Shown here one piece after another: positions 57,396 through 64,000 of a stretch of 64,000 nt of DNA. The notes under the pieces were generated by a model, which did no database searches, was not told the DNA's origin, and saw only the letters and a program-made list of their open reading frames with translations. Source of the DNA: Saccopteryx bilineata (lineage: Eukaryota > Chordata > Mammalia > Chiroptera > Emballonuridae). The stretch lies in the NCBI RefSeq assembly GCF_036850765.1, contig NC_089492.1, positions 70,122,982 to 70,186,981 of the forward strand. Reading direction: 5' to 3'. Positions within the stretch are counted from its first letter, which is position 1; every line of letters starts with the position of its first letter. The translations under genes and the position numbers were made by a program.

Positions 57396-58701
57396 TTGCA
57401 TGAAGGATGCCATAGCGCAGGGGAGAGAATGAGGTCAACTCTGTCCTTGATGAAGGTCAGGAGAGAGCATGAAGAATTCCCTAAAACCTTTAGAGCAAAC
57501 CCAAACATGGAAACCTAAATATTAAAAGTTTGTGAGAACTAAATGAAGGTACAGAGAAACAGACTTAATATATATATAAAAAAAGTATTTTAATATAGTT
57601 ATTTTGAATTAACTGTAAAGGACAATATGAAAGAAGAAGGAAAATAAGAAAGATAAAGTTGCCATAATTAAGTGACTCAAAATTATATCACCATAAGAAG
57701 AACATACTTTTGAATATTTTATAAATGGGAAAAAAACAGAATCAGCAATGCTTGAGACCAAGAAGGGAAGCTAGGGTAGGCTGGATCCTTCTAAAATGAG
57801 AATAGATTGCCTTAAAGAGGGAAGTTTGAACAGATTTCTGCAAAATGTGAGGAATAGTAATGCTCATCACCATGAGATGTGAGTGAAGATAAGCCTCTTG
57901 GATTTCAGCTAGATCCCTGAACCCGGGTCCTTTGCAAAGCACGCAGCTGCCAGTGCACCAGCCGGGTTTTATTTTAACAACATTTACAATTTCCCTTTCA
58001 GTTGAAGCAAGGCTGAGGGACCATCTGAACAGATAATGAAATAACTGTGAAAGTTCAGAGCAGGCTGAACAAAACAAAATATGTTTTGCCTGATTTATGC
58101 AAACTAAACATATTGTCAAGACTTCGAAGTAGTCAGTCCAAAATCTGTACTGAATACAGAGATTTCTCAAGTAGCCTGGCAGCAGATGAATTAAATGGAA
58201 ATGCGCCTCTGCAAGGGTTTGATCAGACTGTGTCGCTGTGCTGAGCACTTTGATAGTTTTGTGATATGAATCCATAAATAATGTCTCTCCTTTAAGGAGT
58301 AACCTACCAAGTTCTCCTACAACCACGACTCTCACCCCTATTAATGGAGTTCTTCCATTATGGATTCTTGGGAGCAACTTTAATTTTAAACCCTCTGTTA
58401 AAGAAGATACAAAATGAAACACATGACTTGCTCTTTCTCCTATGGGAAAAAAGCCAGATGGATGGTGCTTATTCTCTGTGTTGCTTTCAGATGGACAAGT
58501 TCCAGGACTTTGTGTCTGCTGAGGACTTTTTTGCCTCCAATCATGAATGCAGAGCAGAAGTCAATAAATTCTTCCAGGATCAGCGTTCTTTAAACCCAAC
58601 TTGCATGTCCCCTAGTGTGTTGGATCGTGAAAAAGAATAATCTTCCAGGGGAAAAGAAAAATCTTGTCCCTGGAGTAGACTTGAAAGGGTTTTGAATGAA
58701 T
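57396..58701. other. Unassigned stretch with a long minus-strand frame
   Basis: Minus strand 57742-58422 is open for 226 codons, the longest frame in the window, with no family resemblance I can name. The plus-strand 65- and 98-codon frames overlap it. I do not call a gene here; see findings. No repeat recognised. Confidence 0.4.
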
Positions 58702-58712
58702 AAAAGAATTGA

Positions 58713-59091
58713 GCCCTGGCTGGTTGGCTCAGTGGTAGAGCGTCGGCCTGGCGTGCAGGAGTCCAGGGTTCGATTCCCAGCCAGGACACACAGGAGAAGT
58801 GCCTATCTGATTCTCCACCCCTCCCCCTCTCCTTCCTTTCTGTCTCTCTCTTCCCCTCCCGTAGCCAAGGCTCCATTGGAGCAAAGTTGGTCCCGGTGCT
58901 GAAGATGGCTCTGTGGCCTCTGCCTCAGGCGCTAGAATGGCTCTGGTTGCAACAGAGCAATGTCCCAGATGGGCAGAGCATCGCCCCCTGGTGGGTGTGC
59001 TGGGTGGATCCCGGTCGGGCCATGTGGGAGTCTGTCTGACTGCCTCCCTGTTTCCAGCTTCAGAAAAATACAAAAAAAGAAAAAGAAAAAA
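58713..59091 (+). mobile_element. Bat VES/Rhin-type SINE (long-body class)
   Basis: Head gccctggctggttggctcag with intact A and B boxes (gggttcgattccc), CT-rich linker, the shared body (gctgaagatggctctgtggc, agatgggcagagcatcgcccc, gtgggagtctgtctgactgc) and an A-rich tail. Perfect 11 bp target duplication aaaagaattga at 58702-58712 and 59092-59102. Frames on either strand here are SINE artefacts. Confidence 0.96.
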
Positions 59092-59102
59092 AAAAGAATT
59101 GA

Positions 59103-60175
59103 TGCTTATGACAGCTTCTCAATGGTTTTATGTTTCCGAGGGAGCAAATTGTGATTCATAGGGCAAAGCCTTGGTTGAGACTCTGGCAAGTGGTGCTTAA
59201 AATAGCCTTGTGCTCTTCTCCCAAACAATGCCTCCCCAAGCAGGTTCATTCAAGGCCTGGCTGGTAGGTAGAAACAAAGACCAGGCAATGCCTACTCTGA
59301 CTGATGTCTCAAAAAGACGAGGCTGAACATCCCAAACAGTCACCGATTTTTCTCTACTGTCTTCGGAGCAAGCAGTGTAATCCAGCTTCTGGTGCAGTAT
59401 TATCTCAGGTTTCAGTGTGAGGGATTTCTGCTCTTCTGGAAAGCAAACCATCAACGTTTCTCAGCTTCTTTTTTGGTGACTGATCAGACATCTAAGTCCT
59501 TTGCTGTCTACCTTTTCTCACTGGACTGTGTAGTCGCCTAGGACTCTAGAGCATTAATGTTTCCTTCAGTAACTTTCTCAGCAAGAACACAGGAGTTATT
59601 TCTCCCATGCCTGGCGGGGAACTTACCCAACCTCCTCCCCACCTCACCCCACCCACCCTCCTGCTGGGTTTATTTGTTAGTGACAGCACCAGTCAGTTTT
59701 ACTGGGAAGTCCTCAGAGACTGATAAAAGGGAAGATGGTTAGAATGCCTTGCAATTCTCTCTTTATAGAAAACTTTTTCTTTTTCCATTATAGTACTGGT
59801 GGATATGTTTCTATGTAATTAAATCCAATTTAGTTTTAAACATTTTTAGGTTAAACTGTATTCCAATAAAATGTTTTATAAACTTCTTTATGAATGGCTC
59901 CTGTATCACCAAACGGGAAATTTGAGTTGGAGAGGAAGGATTGACTAATAACACTGTTATTTTACAGATGCAGAATGTGTGGAAGGAGGGGTTTGATGGA
60001 TATCTCAGCTTTACCCAGTGGAGTTCATGGCACACAATTTAATGCCAGATTCATGGCCTTTGAATTGCATTCTTAAAATGTATTGACCCTTCTAACTCAA
60101 ATTGGGAAAAATTCTTGCAAACATTTTATTTATAGGCAAAAGAAATGTATCCTCTAACAAAAAAGAAATGTTTGA
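59103..60175. other. Unassigned non-coding stretch
   Basis: Short frames on both strands (59197-60035) with no recognised domain. No repeat recognised. Confidence 0.4.
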
Positions 60176-60358
60176 GCCTGATCTGTGGTGGCACAAGAGA
60201 TAAAGCGTCAACCTGGAATGCTGAGGTCACCAGTTCAAAACCCTGGGCTTGCCTGGTCAAGGCACATATGACAAACAATCAATGAACAACTAAAGTGAAG
60301 CAACTATGAATTGATACTTCTTACTACCCCCCCCATAAAATCAATAAATAAAATCTTT
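60176..60358 (+). mobile_element. tRNA-derived bat SINE (short-body class), truncated body
   Basis: Head gcctgatctgtggtggcaca, A box tggcacaagaga, B box agttcaaaacc, then ggtcaaggcacatatgac and caatcaatgaacaactaa shared with the copy at 4534. It lacks the 'agcttgag' repeats of that copy. A-rich tail ends near 60358. Imperfect flanking aaaagaaatgttt / aaaacatgttt may be its target duplication. Confidence 0.85.
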
Positions 60359-60574
60359 TAAAAACATGTTTTTTGAAATATCATGGCCTACCACTCTGGT
60401 ACATAGCAAAAACATTATGTAACTCCATTAGTAATGTCATTTTTTTTCTGACAGTCAAATAACTTGCTAAATTTAAATCTATTACTCCTATTAAAACGCA
60501 TCAAGACTCATGCCAAGTTCAATACTCTTTGTACCTTAGGAGAGAAGTTGGTTTGGGATAATTACACAATGGGC
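60359..60574. other. Unassigned non-coding stretch
   Basis: No recognisable feature. Confidence 0.4.
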
Positions 60575-60755
60575 AGCAAATAAAACCAGTGCAATCCCAG
60601 TTCTACCCCTGACTTGCTCTGTGACCTTGAGAACGTCACTTTAACGTCACAAGGCTCACCTGGAAAATGCACAGTCATACCTCCTTCACACATCACTATT
60701 TTAAGGACAAAGTAATATGAGCAAACAGTGCCGTGCCAGGTGGGTGGAAAATCTT
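60575..60755 (+). repeat. MIR SINE
   Basis: 'cccagttctacccctgacttgctctgtgaccttgagaacgtcactttaacg', 'aaggctcacctggaaaatgc', 'atacctccttcacacatcac' and 'gagcaaacagtgccgtgcc' follow MIR. Confidence 0.75.
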
Positions 60756-61299
60756 TTAGATAATCCTGATGTAAATTTTAAAATTGACATCGAGTGAATA
60801 TATTTTGTGATGATATTTTAGAGACTATCTGCTTTACTTTCTTAATCTTGTTCTAATCTTCAAGCATTTCCCTTCAGGAGCCTAAAATAAAAGTCTTCCT
60901 CTTCTACCCCTCCTGATGCACTCCATGGTAACGAGAGACACTATATTCAGTGACTTCTCTCTCATTACTTACCTTTAATTAACCCCCAAGTCTTTCCAGT
61001 CCTTTCATTCACAGCTCCTTTCTTTTGCATCTTGTCTTCCAAGATAAACCCTCCCAGCCTCACGCCCAAACAATCACGAGTTCAAACCCAGGCTCTACTA
61101 TTTTCCAGTCTTGCAAAGCCATTCTGTGTCTCAGATTAACCAGTTGTAGGTTAGTGAGAGAGCCAGGCCTGAGGAAGTAAAACATGCTGGTAACAGTCAA
61201 GCTGTGATAACAGACAGATAAAGTAGACACTGATTAGTAATAATGTAGTCCCATTAAATGTACCTTCTCTAAGAAGTCATTGATGTTTCTTTGCAACAA
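60756..61299. other. Unassigned non-coding stretch
   Basis: A weak MIR-like patch near 61075-61145 (cccaggctctactattttcc...tctgtgtctcag) is the only hint of a repeat. Confidence 0.4.
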
Positions 61300-61385
61300 G
61301 TATATCATTGTTTAACCATTATGCTATACACCTGAAATTAATACAAAATAATATTGAATATGTACTGTAATTGAAAATTTTTTTC
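61300..61385 (+). mobile_element. L1 3' terminal fragment
   Basis: 'tttaaccattatgctatacacctgaaattaatacaaaataatattgaatatg' plus 'actgtaattgaaaattttt' is the sense L1 3' terminus, severely 5' truncated. Confidence 0.75.
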
Positions 61386-61534
61386 AAAAGATTGTGTAAT
61401 AAACCTGGAAAATGTGACATAATGCTAAGTGAGAAAAAATTAGGATTCAAATACTCTAAAAATTATATATGCTTGTGGACAAGATTCGAATAGTAGTTAA
61501 GAACTTTAAAAAAAAGTGAAAGGAAGAGGGAGAG

Positions 61535-62015
61535 CACAAACCATGCACGACATCCTTTCCTTGTGCTCTTCCTTGGCCCCTTCCCCATGCAATCCATTAC
61601 CAAGCCCAGTGGCCCGGAGTCACCCCTCCTAACTATCTCTCCCCTCAAGCCCTTTCTTCCACTTCATCCCAACCCTCCCACCAGCACCTCATCCTAGGCC
61701 ACCAGTCTGTCCCCAGTCTGCATATCATGTTTCCTCATTGCACTCCATTTGCTGATATGACCATGTCACCACCCTCCTTCAGACTCCCTGGTGACCCCGA
61801 GCTCATTATAAAGGGCCTTTCCTCATGGAGACCTCTGCGCTCCTGATATGCTGCCCTTTAACAAGACTGCCACCTTAGCCTTTAGGGCACTTGCCATATT
61901 CTGTATTGTTTGCTGGTTAAGTTGCCTTCTGTACCCTCCCTTCTGGTAAATACCTTGGTGGGGAGGGCCAATGCCACACACATGGCAAGTGCTTGGCATC
62001 TATGGATTGAATGAT
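61535..62015 (+). mobile_element. LINE-2 3' fragment
   Basis: Sense LINE-2 order in decayed form: 'atatgaccatgtcaccaccctccttcagactccctggtgac', 'tcattataaagggcctttcc', 'ccttctggtaaatacctt', 'caagtgcttggcatctatggattgaatgatg'. Confidence 0.6.
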
Positions 62016-62154
62016 GTGACAGTCTAGTTCCAAGGACAAGACACAGACACAAAAAAGTGGAGAACAAGTTTGAGGCAGAATCCCCTGATTATGTGACATA
62101 GGATGTGTAGTAAGTGTTGTGTGGGCTGCTCTTATCTTACTTGGAAGGAAGCAA

Positions 62155-62755
62155 GCACAGTCCCTGTCTGTCACTCACCTTCTTGCCACCTCCACCACCC
62201 ACCTGGGTCCAAGCACCGACATTCATCATTCAGACAATGCAATCTCTCTCTACTTCCCTGTTGCCGCTCTCCCCTTTACCTCCTACTGACTCCATCTCCA
62301 GGAGCAGCCACAATGATCTTTTTCAAGTGACTGTAAATCAGATTACATCACTTCCTGGTTTGAAATTCAGAATAAAATCCAAATTTAGCACAGGGTCCTC
62401 TGAATTCAGACACCTTCCTGGTTCTCTAACCTCTGGCTCTTCTGTGGGACTGGAACGGTCTTTGCCAGGGTTGTCCCAAGTCCTAGATCCTCCTTCCTGT
62501 CATTCACATCTCAGCTCAAATGCCACCACCTCATTTTCTTGACCACCCAAAGACTACCCTCCATGACAGTTATTACTGTGGAATAATTTCTGGTAAATGT
62601 ACTTATGCAAGCATGGCCTATCCCCACTGTCACCCTCCCACTGTAAGCCCACTGGAATATGGTGCCCTGTCCATTGAAGTCACCACTTGGACCAGGGTAG
62701 ACCAGTACCCGGCTCCTGAAAGGTAGGTAGGGAATATTTGTTGACTTCACAAGTA
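62155..62755 (+). mobile_element. LINE-2 3' fragment, second
   Basis: Clear sense LINE-2: 'caagtgactgtaaatcagattacatcacttcctgg', 'ttcagaataaaatccaaatt', 'cattcacatctcagctcaaatgccaccacctcattttcttgaccaccc', 'actgtaagcccactggaata', 'gtacccggctcctgaaaggtaggtagggaatatttgttgac'. It follows the previous copy in the same orientation. The 142-codon plus frame across it (62114-62542) is not an intact LINE-2 protein. Confidence 0.8.
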
Positions 62756-63299
62756 CTCCTTCATATTCTGAGCACGTCTCTTGGCAAATCCTTCATCTCC
62801 ACTATCATGAACATGTTCTCTCCCTCTTAAGGCATCTCTGCAACTTAGGAACCTCTTCAGTATTCCACATTTGCTCAGCATTCGTGACCCTGCAGATAGC
62901 CAGAAAGGGAATGCCATCATGAGTCGTGATCTGTGATTCTGAGCACCTTGAGAACAGGTGGTATTTTTCAGTGTCAGCTGCAGTTCTTTGCAAGTGCTTC
63001 CCTGTTGCCATGGCAAAGGCTTGATGAAGCAAATCCAGCCAAAGAGAAGCAGGTTCTCCACTGCTCCCGAACTTTCTACATAGGCACCACCTCCCACATG
63101 GGCCCAGCCAAGGACCTTGCCCATGGCAGACCCCCGTTAACATTGACCAGAGTTCAGTTGAGTTTGCGCTTTGATACATACAAGTCTGTGTTTCCAAGGT
63201 CCTTGTCAAGGGCAAGTTTCCAGGATTTCAGTTAGAAGCTTCGTGATCTTCTTTGTTGGAAATTTAATTCTCAAGAAGCAGACACCTGCAATTTTTTCT
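62756..63299. other. Unassigned non-coding stretch
   Basis: Three overlapping frames on both strands (62747-63235, 100-136 codons) have no recognised domain. No repeat recognised. Confidence 0.4.
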
Positions 63300-63500
63300 A
63301 CCCATAATAATAATTATAGTTCATATTTATTAATGCTTACCTTCATTGTCTCATTTAATTCTAAAAGTCATCAAGGTGTGAAAGATACCATAATTAGTTC
63401 TATTTTACAAATGAAGAAATAGAAGCTCAAAGAAGTTAAGTCAATTACCACAGAGAACACAGTATAAGGCCAGAACAAAACCTAGATATTGCCCTGGGGG
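63300..63500 (-). repeat. MIR SINE
   Basis: Reversed MIR on the plus strand: 'ttcatatttattaatgcttacc', 'tctcatttaattctaaaagtcatcaaggtg', 'ctattttacaaatgaagaaatagaagctcaaagaagttaagtcaattacc', 'aggccagaac'. Confidence 0.85.
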
Positions 63501-64000
63501 GGAGTCAGTGACTTCACTTTCAGTCCTAGAGGTTTCATGAAGCCTACACCAGTTCTTCAAGGAACCTGGGGAAGTACCCGGCTTATAGCTGGTGCTAGTT
63601 GGTGATCAAAACAAAGCTATGTTTTTGTCTCCTGAAGTCCCTTTGAACTCTAGCCAACATAAGTATATTCCTCCTCTCCATGAATCCCATATGTTTCTGC
63701 TCGTTCAGAGGTAGCCACTTCATGTGCAAATTTAATTGAGACATCAGATTGCACAGTCCAAGGTATCAGTCAAACCTTAGAAGTTGCTTGAATGTGCTCT
63801 GTATGCTTGGCTTGCTTTGGGCCACCTTGGCGTCACCCCTTCCTTGCATCATCTTTCCCACTGGGACTGGGAGGGAAGCAAGGGAATAAGATAGTTCTTA
63901 CTGGAACGAGCACCCCTGAAACCTGTGCTATGCTCCCTGGCCTGGCAGGTGTTGTTAAAAGCTGACTCTAGCTAGCTCTTTGTGGCCATGACTCTGCAGC
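63501..64000. other. Unassigned non-coding stretch
   Basis: No recognisable repeat, coding frame or RNA. Confidence 0.4.

Noticed and set aside
62114..62542. 142-codon Pro/Ser-rich plus-strand frame
   Set aside because: It overlaps a decayed LINE-2 3' region and is not the LINE-2 protein frame in intact form.
1..64000. CRISPR array, prokaryotic operon or defence system
   Set aside because: No regularly spaced short repeats, no dense long frames. Repeat content is that of a mammalian chromosome.

Overview
This window reads as nuclear DNA of a placental mammal, most likely a bat. Ancient mammalian repeats (MIR, LINE-2, L1M, MaLR LTRs, MER5A-type hAT fossils) are scattered throughout. On top of them lie younger tRNA-derived SINEs whose heads (intact A and B boxes) and long bodies resemble the VES/Rhin-type SINEs of Chiroptera. 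The long body of about 370 bp points towards a rhinolophoid (horseshoe-type) bat. The species assignment is inference from remembered repeat families, not from a search.

I find no convincing protein-coding exon, no structural RNA gene, no CpG island and no CRISPR array. The open reading frames are short, and many lie in repeats: microsatellites read as Ser-Leu or Thr-His runs, SINE bodies, LTRs and LINE fossils. The window is best described as intergenic or deep-intronic sequence. The largest unexplained frame is 226 codons on the minus strand at 57742-58422, and it resembles no family I know.

Layout. 0.9-1.4 kb is a MaLR LTR, 2.4-3.2 kb LINE-2 plus a GT/GA microsatellite, and 4.5-4.9 kb a tRNA SINE. 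6-13 kb holds MIR, L1, LINE-2 and a 1.3 kb L1M fossil. 15.3-15.7 kb has a MER5A-like element and an 81 bp mariner-like MITE. 17-21.4 kb has MIR and L1 pieces, a 263 bp hAT MITE, a 120 bp tandem duplication and an 813 bp hAT-type element. 21.4-24.6 kb is a repeat-poor block. 24.6-31.8 kb carries LINE-2, L1, SINE, LTR and MIR copies. 34-36.8 kb has a SINE nested in LINE-2 and the second copy of the hAT MITE. 37.6 kb has a small retroposed insert. 37.7-50.6 kb is mostly repeat-poor with LINE-2 and one SINE. 50.6-55.2 kb is L1-rich. 55.5-63.5 kb has four SINEs, LINE-2 and MIR.

No gene system can be reconstructed here. The most informative content is the mobile-element record: several insertions have intact target-site duplications, so they can be dated and used as phylogenetic markers. 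Coordinates of old repeats are approximate, usually within 20-60 bp; ends anchored on target-site duplications or inverted repeats are near exact.
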